A stretch of DNA of 64,000 nucleotides from Narthecium ossifragum (lineage: Eukaryota > Streptophyta > Magnoliopsida > Dioscoreales > Nartheciaceae): NCBI GenBank assembly GCA_963920575.1, contig OY986971.1, forward strand, positions 15,366,492 through 15,430,491. Direction: 5' to 3'. The position numbers and the translations under genes were made by a program. Each line of letters opens with the position of its first letter. The first letter of the stretch is position 1. Below the pieces are notes generated by a model. That model was not told the DNA's origin and made no database searches. It worked only from the letters and a program-made list of their open reading frames with translations. Positions 32,695 through 42,066 of the stretch are shown here, one piece after another.

Positions 32695-35013
32695 TGTCGC
32701 GCCCCGACCCGCGAAACCCCAACCGGGCCGGGCGACGCGAACCGGAACCTACAAAACGCGGAAAACAAAGCTGGCGAGGGTTCCCTCTAACCTATTGGTC
32801 TCCCTAGCAAATCACCAAAAGCACCCTCAATTAAAGATATAATAATTAGCAAAACCTCGAACCACAGATTTAAAACTTAAAGTGATTTAATATACAAATC
32901 CTCGGAGAGGGGAAGATCCAAAATACAACATACTCCCGTAGGAGACTAACTAACATAGGATAAAAGTTGTAAAGGATCACCACCTCTCAGACTCCACCTG
33001 GCGCCGCCGCACCGCCAACCAACTGCCCGGTAGGGGCCACAGAAGAGGTACTGCCGCCTGCACCTGCAAAACGCAGCCCGGATAGGAGTGAGCACTAAGC
33101 TCAGTAGGGATCTACACTACGTCACACAGAAGGAAGAGGGAAACGCAACAGTGTCGCCCTCAAGTAGGACCTGGGTGTATACAGGGGTCCCATAACCCCA
33201 CCGCGTGTCCCTGAGGCCCAGAGACGGCACTCAGTAACAGGAACAACACTGGCGACACTACAGGTCAGCACAGTGGGACACCGGCTACACCTCAGCATCC
33301 GACTCAAGGCCGACACGACCTCTACAATCATCAAGCCACAAGTGCACCAGTCATCTAAGCCTATCATCGAATCGACTGGACACTACAATTCAAACCGAGT
33401 CCAAACCACCCAACCCCGGTTCTAGGGCTAAGTCCGAGCTTCCAGCCTCGGGACGGCGACCCAAAGATCACCCACGCCCTAACCAATGCAACTAATGCAC
33501 ACAACAAGAATGCATGCTATGACATACACAGATAATAGGAAAGGCATGCAACAGTATGTCAAGCATCATATAAGTCTATTGGATCGCTGCAGCGGTACCA
33601 CCAACCGCGGCCAGCCAATCCGCAGCGGGTCCCGGCATTACGACGATACCGCGACCGTCAACCGCGGACTCCTGCAACGGGAAGCAACCCCGAAAACCGT
33701 TGATGAACAGTACACAATATAATATTATATTCCGAAATATAATATTATATTCAAACACCCAAAACCACTACTTAGGGGCTAATTGATCCTGTCAATCCGA
33801 AGTCCAAACGACGTCGGATTCAAGATCCAACTTAGCCACCAGTAAGTGTATAAACCAGGATCATCATATCCAAAAATTATAATCATCCAACGGTTGGATT
33901 AACGGAAAAACGCTAATCAAAATCGTTAATCAAACTAATTTACCAATTAATTGCTGCAACGCAGCCCTTCAGCAAACAATTCAGAAGAAATCGTACATAA
34001 ATCGGAAAAGCCATGATCATGTAAATGGAATGGATTGGAAAGCTAACGAATAGCTCTACAACTCTTATGTTTATGAAAAGCCATGATCATGTACTCGCCG
34101 GCCGGAAAACTCGCCGCAAGCCGGCTGTTTCTCAAGAACAGCAGAAAACCAGAAATCCGAGACTAATCTTGCATAAAACCTACTCAAATCTCAACTGATT
34201 AACATGAAACTCAAATCAGTTATTCTACAAGGCATAAGGAAACCAACAAAGCAAGGATCAACAAGATCCAACGGCTAGATCTCAAGAAAACCCGAAATAA
34301 ACATCAGTAGGTATAACCCTACCAAGCTGCGCTTTCCTCGGCTGATTCCCCGTGATTTGATCACCAACAAGCCTCCAAACCACTTCAGTGATCTTCCTCT
34401 CGTTGTCACGAATCCAACGAGCCTTAGAACGCCGAAAAAGATGGCCGGAGGAGGGAGAACGGAGGAGAGGAAGGTGGCTGTCGGAAAAACAGGGGAAGAG
34501 CAGAGCTTCGGGAGAGAAAAGAAGAAGGAAGAAGAAAGGAGGAGAAGGAGGAAGAAAAGGAGGAAAAAAGGGGGGGAGGGGACAACCGGGAAAGAGGGGA
34601 AAAAGTGAGGGGAGGGGAGGGAAAGTCTTCCCACTCTGACAGGGGAGAGCGACGGCCAACGGCGGCCGTCCTCGCGAAGCAGAAAACCAACCGACTCATA
34701 AATGATCGATCCTTCCTCAAGGAAGGATCGATCCTTCATGACGCTCTCACAAGGCTTTCTGGCACGAAGAGGATAGATCCCTTAGCCAGAGAGGATCGAT
34801 CCTTTGTGTGCTGAAAGCTAAACTTGGCCAAGAACTCAAGCCAAAGTCCGGATCTTTCGATCCCGGGTCCACCTAGCCATTCTAAACAAACACTAACACA
34901 TACAAGGCCAGTGTGTGCACACGCAGGTGTGAAACAAACCAACAAGGCGCAATTTACCAAATTGCCCTTGCGGTCTACAACGAGCCACAGGGGTAGAGGG
35001 GCAGGTCCTCACA
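32695..35013 (-). repeat. Tek-1 5' LTR
   Basis: Co-linear with 25433-27742. One visible rearrangement occurs near 34008-34045, where a short stretch with CCATGATCATGTAAATGG replaces the text of the 3' LTR; it copies the neighbouring GCCATGATCATGTA at 34079-34092, suggesting a local duplication. AT-palindrome doublet 33716-33751, GATCGATC block 34702-34806. Confidence 0.9.
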
Positions 35014-35120
35014 TCAAAGGCTAGGTCCTACCAATGGGTGGGGGCGGACCTGGTTCCACTTGGCGTGTGGGACCCGCCCCTTGGCTAGGCGTGGGTTGGG
35101 CTTGGGTTCCAACCTTATTA
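35014..35120 (-). mobile_element. Partial Chr LTR, tandem unit 3, outer end
   Basis: Continues the LTR interrupted at 23121 and ends CCAACCTTATTA, the family terminus CCAACCGTATCA with two changes. The LINE starts at once, so this is the outer border of the whole Chr complex. Confidence 0.75.
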
Positions 35121-36108
35121 GGAAGGTGCCGGCGAGACCCCGTGTTCGGCTCTTCCTTTGGCGGCTGATACATGAGAAGCTTCCGTCTATGGAGGCGCTG
35201 GTGGCTGCAGGGGTCCTAGAGGCTAGAGGGTGCCCGCGATGCCATGAAGCGATGGAGTCGCTGGATCATCTCCTCGTGACTTGCTCTGCTTCGCGACAGG
35301 TTTGGGAGAGGCTGCTTGTTGGATCGGGAATGGAGCACCAGTCATGGAGTCTGAACAGTTGTTGGGAGGTGTTGCGAAATAGTGCAAGGGATGAGAAGCT
35401 GTGACTGTTGAAGATGACGATTACTTATGGCTTGTGGGCTATCTGGAAGGCTAGATGTGAGTTGATCTCTATCAAGGTGTGTCGTTTAATGCTGAGCAGG
35501 TGGCGAGGAGAAGTAAATGGATGGCGAGGGAGTTTCACCTTCTCAATAACTAGTCAGATGGTCGGCGAGACAGAGGAAATGGGAAGGGGATTGTGATCCA
35601 GGTCGATGCTTCCATGGATATGGTCTCTACAAATATAGGGTTGGGGGCAATATGCTTGGAGGATGAAGATACAATTGCATGGTCTGTTTCTGATACACTA
35701 TCTAGTGAGCCGGATGGAATATTGTACGCGGAGATTGTTGCTATTCGCCTTGGGCTAATGGAGGGCGTGCGTAGAGGTGGGAGGGATTTGATAGTTGAAT
35801 GCGACTCCTCAGCGGCAGTGTCCTTGGTGGAGGGGCGGATGCCCGCGTCATCTTCTTTAGTCCCACTGCTTCATGATATCTAGTGGAGAATTGGCCAAGT
35901 TCGGAGTGTGAGAATGCTTCCCATCCCACGGGAGGATAATAAAAGAGCAGACTGGGTTGCTAGCCATGCACGGGTTATTGCCAGTTCAATTTCTGTTAAT
36001 AATCAGGAGCTAGTTTGGGCTCATGAGGATGGCGCTCCTTTTTAGGAGACTGTCTAGTTAAGGTAGCCCAATCTTCCAGCTTATCTTTTTTTTTTTTTAC
36101 AAAAAAAG
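35121..36108 (+). pseudogene. LINE (L1-type) 3' part: zf-RVT region and RNase H
   Basis: It opens inside the zinc-binding domain that follows plant L1 reverse transcriptase (VPARPRVRLFLWRLIHEKLPS, CPRCHEAMESLDHLLVTCS). Then comes a linker with a stop at about 35402 and frameshifts (YGLWAIWKARC), then an RNase H-like domain (IQVDASMDM, YAEIVAIRLGLMEG, IVECDSSAAVSLVEG, REDNKRADWVASHA) with one in-frame TAG near 35881. It ends with a T-run and ACAAAAAAAG. The endonuclease and polymerase domains are absent because the Chr complex cut the element at 35120/35121. Confidence 0.85.
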
Positions 36109-36552
36109 AGGTAAAAATTATATAGTTTATGACATATTGTTGACCCAGAGTCGATATCACTGTAAATCATTTAAATATTATCCCTCAACATGATTTTAAT
36201 TTAATTTTGATTGATTTTTTTAGCAATTTTGATCCAATTAAATCTCTCTCCTCTCTCACTCTCTGGTTTTTTCGTTAACAAGTTAAGCACGAGGCTATTC
36301 ATTGCGGTAAAAGAAAATACATACGATCACTCCAATTCAACCCCTCTCTCCTCTCTCACTCCCAGTCTATCTTCTATCTCTCTCCGGCCCATCTCTCTCT
36401 CTCTCTTCCCCTAGTCCACTTCATTAGTATGGAAAAATGGCTTAAGATTAAACAAAACCGAGCTAAGAGAGAACAATTAAAATAGTTCACCAATAACAGG
36501 GATCTGAAACCAGGTTAAGGAAAATATTGAAACGAATCACAAATAATAGAGA
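36109..36552. other. AT-rich spacer with a CT-rich patch
   Basis: No gene seen. 36236-36420 holds scattered CTCTCT runs resembling the interior of Mu-1. The last nine bases (36544-36552, TAATAGAGA) are the left target duplication of Mu-1. Confidence 0.5.
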
Positions 36553-36745
36553 TGTATTATTTTCTTTTTAAATTCACTTGTCTTTCGATTTGTCAATCGA
36601 GGGACACTTTCGTGTTTGTTTACAAAGCAGGCCAAATTCATAAATTGGGGACCAAAATACCCCTCGTCAACTCTCTCTCATCATTTAATGCCACCTGACA
36701 CTAACACGAGAGAGAGATGAGAGAGATCTCTCTCTACATTAAGAT
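36553..36745 (+). repeat. Mu-1 left terminal inverted repeat
   Basis: Landmarks CACTTGTCTTTCGATTT (36573), ATCGAGGGACACTTTCGTG, ATACCCCTCGTCAACTC and TTTAATGCCACCTGACAC all recur, in reverse complement and in order, at 42057-41880. Confidence 0.85.
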
Positions 36746-36769
36746 GAGAAAGATATCTCTCTACAGGAA

Positions 36770-37505
36770 GAGAGAGAGAGAGTGGTGGGATTCCATTTAT
36801 TTTTATATAAATTCCTTCATTTTTTGATGAAATACTTCAATATTTTGAAAATTTTCTTCATTATTTTCTTTATTGTTCCTCTTTGTGTAATAAAGAGATG
36901 GAAGGAGGCTGCGGGAAGATGAAGGGAGGAGGAAATTATTAAGGAAGAGAGAGCGGGGAGGAAGAGAGTGGGAGAGAGTGAGGAATCCTTCAATTTTTAA
37001 GTGAGGAATTCTTTAATTTTTAAGTGAGGAATTCTTCAATTTGTAATAGATACTTCAAGGAAGAGGAGAGAGAGGGAGGTTGGAGAGAGGATAAGGAAGT
37101 GAGAGAGATCAGGTGGAGAGAGGGAGATCGGAGAGAGAGAGAGAGAGGTTGGGTGGAGAGAGAGTGAGGTTGGAGAGAGATTGAGTAAGTAAGAGAGAGA
37201 TCGAGTGAAGAGAGAAAGATCGGGTGGAGAGAGAACGAGGAAGTGAGAGAAAGATCACGTGGAGAGAGGGAGGTCGGAGAGAGAGAGAGTGGATGGAGAG
37301 AGAGAATATGATAGTTGGTTTCTCTCCCTCTCCATCCATTCTCTCTCTCCACTCTCACATATAATCAAGGAATCCTCATGAATAACTAAAAGGAATCCTC
37401 ACAAATAACTAAGAAATTCTTGTAAATAACTAAGGAATCCTCACAAATAACTAACGAATCATTGTAATTTTGAAGTATTTAATCTCTTATATTAGCTAAA
37501 ATTTG
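36770..37505. repeat. GA-rich microsatellite and short AT-rich direct repeats in Mu-1
   Basis: 37060-37320 is an irregular GAGAGAGG array with a 20-35 base higher-order period. 37360-37465 repeats AAGGAATCCTCACAAATAAC-like units. No gene supported. Confidence 0.7.
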
Positions 37506-37644
37506 AAATGATTCGAAGCCATACACGACCGCCACTCTCTCAACCGGCACTCTCTCTCGCTCACCCTCCACTCTTGCCATCTACTCTCTCACTATCTCCA
37601 TCCGATCTCTCTCTCCATCCACACATTCCCACACACACTCTCTC

Positions 37645-38440
37645 CCGCTGGCCTCTTTCTCTCCCCCCAACCTCTATCTCTCTCTCCCTCCACTCTCGCC
37701 CCCGCTCTCTCCCCCTCCGTCTCTCTCTCTCTCCATCTCTCTCACTCTCTCTATCCCTCCAGATCCGTGCACAGGATACCCTGAGCCCCGTCGGCCCCCG
37801 TGGCAGGTCGTCACGGCGCCGGTCCGGCCTCACCCTCTTTGCCGACAACGACCCCCACGCCCACAACGACCCCCACGCCCGTCCCACCCAGCCTTCGTCC
37901 TCGTCTCCGGCACCAATGCCGGGGTGGTCGGGGGGAGAGCGTCTCTCTCCCTCCACTCTCGCCCCCGCTCTCTCCCCCTCCGTCTCTCTCTCTCTCCATC
38001 TCTCTCACTCTCTCTCTCCCTCCAGATCCACGCACAGGATCCCCCGAGCCCCGTCGGCCCCCGTGGCAGGTCGTCATGGCACCGGTCCGGCCTCACCCTC
38101 CTTGCCGACAACGACCCCCACGCCCGCCCCGCCCAGCCTTCGTCCTCGTCTCCGGCACCAATGCCGGGGTGGTCGGGGGGAGAGAGTCTCTCTCCCTCCA
38201 CTCTCGCCCCCGCTCTCTCCCCCTCCGTCTCTCTCCATCTCTCTCACTCACTCTCTCCCTCCATATCCGCGCACAGGATCCCCCGAGCCCCGTCGGCCCC
38301 CGTGGCAGGTCGTCATGGCGCCGGTTCGGCCTCACCCTCCTTGCCGACAACGACCCCCACTCCCGCCCCGCCCAGCCTTCTTCCTCGTCTCCGGCGCCAA
38401 TGCTGGGGTGGTCGGGGGGAGAGAGAGAGAGAGCGCGCGA
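37645..38440 (+). repeat. GC-rich tandem repeat, about three units of 240-260 bp
   Basis: Each unit has CGCACAGGAT.CCC, GGCCCCCGTGGCAGGTCGTC, CTCACCCTC.TTGCCGACAA, CAGCCTTC.TCCTCGTCTCC and GGGGTGGTCGGGGGGAGAG, separated by CTCTCTC spacers. Unit starts are near 37761, 38022 and 38263. Because the array lacks stops, open frames of up to 560 codons run through it in several frames; these are not treated as genes. The GC-rich core could be a captured exon that was then amplified. Confidence 0.85.
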
Positions 38441-38640
38441 GGTCGGGGGAGAGAGAAAGCGAGGGCGGGGGGAGAGAGAAAGCGAGGGCGGGGGGAGAGA
38501 GAGAAAGCGAGGGCGGGGGGAGAGAGAAAGCGAGGTCGGGGGAGGACAGAAAGCGAGGCCGGCGGGAGAGAGAAAGCTAGGGCGGGGGAGAAGAAAGCGA
38601 GGTCAGGGGAGAGAGAAAGCGAGGCCGGTGGGAGAGAGAG
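38405..38640 (+). repeat. GAGAGAAAGCGAGG(G/T)CGGGGG minisatellite
   Basis: About nine imperfect units of 22-28 bases, immediately after the GC-rich tandem repeat. Confidence 0.85.
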
Positions 38641-38649
38641 AGAGGCCAG

Positions 38650-39170
38650 AGCAACCCCAACGCCGTTGACGCTTCTCTCTCCCGAACACCCTCCTGCGCC
38701 GCGCGTGCAACCCCGATGCCATTCGATCTCCCTGAGCTTCGTCGCCGTCCGCGTGCAACCCCAACGCTGTTCATGGAGGTCGCCATCGCTGGCGCCGAGT
38801 TCCAGAAGCTCCTCCCCTCCAGCTCCGGCTCTTCCCGCTCCCCTCCGGCTCCTCCTCCCCTCTTCTCTGGCTCCTCCTCCCCTCCTGCTCTCCTCTGTTT
38901 CTCTCTCTCTCTTCTCCGTTGCCTCCTACCCTCCGACGCCTGCTGCTTGCATCACTACTCGTGCCCCAATGCTTACAACAAGGACATTTCACCATCGTCT
39001 CCCGCCGTTCGCCGTCGCGCCAACATCGTCGCCGGCAGAGAGCTACGTTCGAGCTCGAGCGGGCTCGACGCTCAAGCTCGGGGACGTTGGCTCGACGCTC
39101 GAGTCAACTCGAGCTCAAGCTCGTGCTCGAGTTGCTCGACGCCCGCACGAGCGGTTCGCTAATGTTGGGA
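38650..39170. other. GC-rich segment 1 in Mu-1
   Basis: Non-repetitive GC-rich DNA with no recognisable protein in either strand. Its end (39046-39155) is dense in CTCGAG, GAGCTC and GCTCGA hexamers. Possible captured host DNA, by composition only. Confidence 0.4.
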
Positions 39171-39369
39171 GCGGGTCCCACTTATATTGAACAGGCAGTG
39201 CATTAGTTCTCCTGTTTTGATAATATTTAAAAAATATCTTGTAATATTTAAAGGAATACATGGTAATATTTAAGTATTCCTTAGTTATTTGTAAATTTGA
39301 AGCATCTTTCCCTCTCCTTGTGAGAAATCATTGTAAATTTGGTGTATTCAAAGCCAACCATCCACCTAG

Positions 39370-39995
39370 TCTTCTCTCTCCATCAAGAGAGAAGCATCTT
39401 TTCTCCTCCGCACTCTCTCTCTCCACCCATCTTTCTCTCTCCTCCGCACTCTATCTCCACCCATCTTTCTCTCTCCTCCGCACTCTCTCTCTCCTCGATC
39501 TCCTCTGCACTCTCTCTCTCCACCCATCTTTCTCTCTCCTCCCCACACTCTCTCTCCACCCATCTTTCTCTCTCCTCCGCACTCTCTCTCTCTCTTCTCG
39601 ATCTCCTCTGCACTCTCTCTCTCCACCCATCTTTCTCTCTCCTCCGCACTCTCTCTCTCTCTTCTCGATCTCCTCTGCACTTTCTCTCTCCTCCGCACTC
39701 TCTCTCTCCACCCATCTTTCTCTCTCCTCCACACACTCTCTCTCCACCGCACTCTCTCTCTCTCCTCTGCACTCTCTCTCCACCATCTTTCTCTCTCCTC
39801 CGCACTCTCTCTCTCATGCATGCCACCCTCGACGTCGAGAGAGAGAGTGTGGAGGAGAGAGAAAGATGGGTGGAGAGAGAGAGTCGATGGAGAGAGAAGA
39901 CCTGGTGGGGAGAGAGAGAGAGTCAATGGAGAGAAAAGATGGGGTGGAGAGAGAGAGAGTCGATGGAGATAGAGATCGGCTGGAGAGAGAGAGCA
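39370..39995. repeat. CT minisatellite with an inverted GA partner
   Basis: 39385-39815 has about a dozen units of CTCTCCACCCATCTTTCTCT and TCCTCCGCACTCTCTCTC type (about 34 bases). After CATGCATGCC..CGACGTCGAG (39818-39842) the strand flips to GAGAGAAAGATGGGTGGAG (39842-39995). The two parts can pair as a long imperfect hairpin. Confidence 0.8.
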
Positions 39996-39999
39996 ATAG

Positions 40000-40195
40000 T
40001 CATATGAATTCCTTACTTATACTAGGAATTCATAGGCTAAGTAAGGAACTCCTTGCATAAATAAGGAATTCATAGGCTAAATAAGAGTAAGGAATTCATA
40101 TGCTAACTAAGTAATTTCTTGTATAAGTAAGGAATTCAATTCATACACTAAGTAAGAGTAAAGGAATTCATAGGCTAAGTAAGGAATTCATATGA
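40000..40195. repeat. AAGGAATTCATAGGCTAAGT repeats, block 1
   Basis: Five to seven imperfect copies of a 17-30 base AT-rich unit. A second block of the same unit is at 41585-41755, so the pair flanks the CT and GC-rich part between them. Confidence 0.8.
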
Positions 40196-40198
40196 CAG

Positions 40199-40770
40199 TT
40201 GCTCTCTCTCTCCACCTGGTCTTCTCTCTCCATCGACTCTCTCTCTCTCCACCCATCTTTCTCTCTCCATCGACTCTCTCTCTCCATCTATCTTTCTCTC
40301 TCCATGGACTCTCTCTCTCTCTCCACCTGGTCTTTCTCTCTCCATGGACTCTCTCTCTCCACCCGACCTCTCTCTCCTCGACCTCTCTCTCTCCTCCGTC
40401 CCCACTCTCTCTCCCACCTCTATCTCTCTCTCTCTCTTCCGTCCCCACTCTCTCTCCCACCTCTATTTCTCTCTCTCTCTCTCTTTCTCTCTCTCTTCTG
40501 TCCCCACTCACTCTCCCACCTCTCTCTCTCTCTCTCTCTTCCGTTCCCACTCACTCTCCCACCTCTATCTCTCTCTCTCTCTCTTCCGTCCCCACTGTCT
40601 CTCCCACCTCTATCTTTCTCTCTCTCTCTCTCTCTTCCACCACACTATCTCTCCCACCTCTATCTCTCTCTCTCCCTGATCTATCTCTCTCTCTCTCCCA
40701 GATCTCCCTCCTTCTCTCTCAATCACTCTCTCTCCATCACTCTCCAACCCACCCGATCTCTCTTCATCGA
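40199..40770 (+). repeat. CT-rich minisatellite
   Basis: Repeats of TCTCTCTCTTCCGTCCCCAC and TCTCCCACCTCTAT in 50-60 base higher-order units. No stops in several frames, hence spurious Ser/Leu/Pro-rich open frames. Confidence 0.85.
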
Positions 40771-40774
40771 GTTG

Positions 40775-41580
40775 CCCCTTCCACGCCCACAACAAACCCA
40801 CGCCCGTCGCCCCACCTTCGTCCTCGTCTCCTGCTCCTCCTCCCCTCCGGCTCGATGCCTCTGACCTCCACGCTGCCAACTCCGTCCCCGTGTCCCCATC
40901 GCAGAGCAACCCCTCCACCACCCCCACCGCCTCCTGCTCCCATCTCCACCCCCTCCCTTTCGTCCTCGTCTCCGGCTCCTCCTCCTATCATGTTCTCTCC
41001 TCCCCTCCTACTCTCTCCTCCCTCTTCCTCTATTTCTCAAGCACCTCACCCGCCGCCCCCGCCCCGGTACTCTTTCACGAACAGCTCCACCGTCACCGTC
41101 GAGTTCGCCGTCACCACCACCCGCCTCCCGCGGAATGCCGCCGCGGAATGCCCACCAGCTCTCCTTGCGCAAGTCCGCGGCGTAGTGCCGCGGGAGCACC
41201 GCCCGGGCCGCGAGCTCCACGTCGTGGATGCGGATCCCCTCCGGCTCCGTCGCTTCCTCTTCTCCGGCTCCTCCTCCCCTCCGGCTCTGGCTTCTCCTCC
41301 CCTCTTCTCCAACTTCTCCTCCCCGGCTCCTCCTCCGCCAGCTCTGGCTTCTCCTCCCCTCTTCTCCAACTTCTCCTCCCCGGCTCCTCCTCCGCCAGCT
41401 CTCTCTCTCCTCTCTCTCTCTCCTCCGTTTCTCTCTCTATCTCCTCCCTCCTCTATTTCTTACCGACAACTCCCCTCCGCCGACATCGGCGCCCTGCCAC
41501 TCCAGCTGCCCCCCTCCTTCCAAGGAGTCCCGCCATCTTCGATGAAGCCTTCGTGAAGGCTATAGAGGCCTCACTGATCG
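40775..41580. other. GC-rich segment 2 in Mu-1 with a 60-base direct repeat
   Basis: GC-rich, non-microsatellite DNA. A 60-base unit starting CTCTGGCTTCTCCTCCCC is duplicated at about 41283-41402. Minus-strand frames around 41070-41230 (ELAARAVLPRHYAADLRK) look protein-like but I do not recognise a family. Possible captured gene fragment, unproven. Confidence 0.4.
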
Positions 41581-41584
41581 CTTA

Positions 41585-41755
41585 ACTAAGAATTCATATG
41601 CTAAGTAAGGAATTCATAGCATAAGTAAGGAATTCTTCGCATAAGTATGGAATTCCTTGCATAAATAAGGAATTTAGATTGTAAGTAAGGAATTTATAGG
41701 CTAAGTAAGGAATTTCTCGTATAAGTAAGGAATTTCTCGCATAAGTAAGAAATCA
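41585..41755. repeat. AAGGAATT(C/T)ATAGGCTAAGT repeats, block 2
   Basis: About seven imperfect copies, same unit as 40000-40195. Confidence 0.8.
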
Positions 41756-41879
41756 TATTCGAACTGACTTAAACACTAAATTTAAGTCTACTAAAATCTA
41801 AAAAATGGAATACATCCGCCCTCTCTCTCTAAAATAACGAAGGAATTTGTACGAGAGAATAAGATGGGCGATGTCATTA

Positions 41880-42057
41880 AGAGATATCTCTCATCTCTCT
41901 CTCGTGCTTGTGTCAGGTGGCATTAAATGATGAGAGAGAGTTGACGAGGGGTATTTTAGTCCCGAATTTATGAACTTGGCTTGCTTTGTAAACAAACACG
42001 AAAGTGTCCCTCGATTGATAAATCGAAAGACAAGTGGATTTAAAAATAAAATTTTAC
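41880..42057 (-). repeat. Mu-1 right terminal inverted repeat
   Basis: Reverse complement of the left repeat, with scattered substitutions. Weaker similarity continues inward on both sides (a 'GGATTCCATTTA'-like patch), so the ancestral repeat may have been longer. Confidence 0.85.
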
Positions 42058-42066
42058 TAATAGAGA

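Larger units (their letters stand above)
25433..35013 (-). mobile_element. Tek-1: full-length Tekay/Del-like chromovirus, 9.58 kb
   Basis: It has two long LTRs (2310 and 2319 bp, alike at roughly 97% by eye), a tRNA-iMet primer site, a polypurine tract, and gag-protease-RT-RNase H-integrase-chromodomain in that order on the minus strand. The coding part is GC-rich, unlike the AT-rich Athila elements nearby. Damage comprises three in-frame stops, one frameshift and an Asp to Asn change in the protease active site. It is inserted in the third Chr LTR unit, nine bases past the solo LTR c duplication. The flanks CCAAGG and TCAAAGG are an imperfect duplication. Confidence 0.9.
36553..42057. mobile_element. 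Mu-1: Mutator-like transposon without transposase, 5.5 kb
   Basis: Its ends are long inverted repeats of about 180-200 bases (roughly 90% alike by eye), bordered by a 9-bp direct duplication TAATAGAGA (36544-36552 and 42058-42066; one extra base on the left). Long inverted repeats with a 9-bp duplication are the hallmark of Mutator-like elements. The interior has microsatellites, tandem repeats and two GC-rich segments but no transposase domain. The GC-rich pieces make a Pack-MULE (a carrier of host gene fragments) possible. Confidence 0.75.

Noticed and set aside
37508..39190. 560-codon open frame
   Set aside because: It runs through CT microsatellite and the GC-rich tandem repeat; other frames of the same DNA are also open, and the product is Ser/Pro/Arg low-complexity.
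39260..40060. Long Ser/Leu/His frames in CT repeats, with open antisense frames
   Set aside because: Frames exist because CTCTCT repeats contain no stop codons on either strand.
40192..41556. 454-codon open frame
   Set aside because: Same cause; microsatellite and GC-rich DNA without a recognisable domain.
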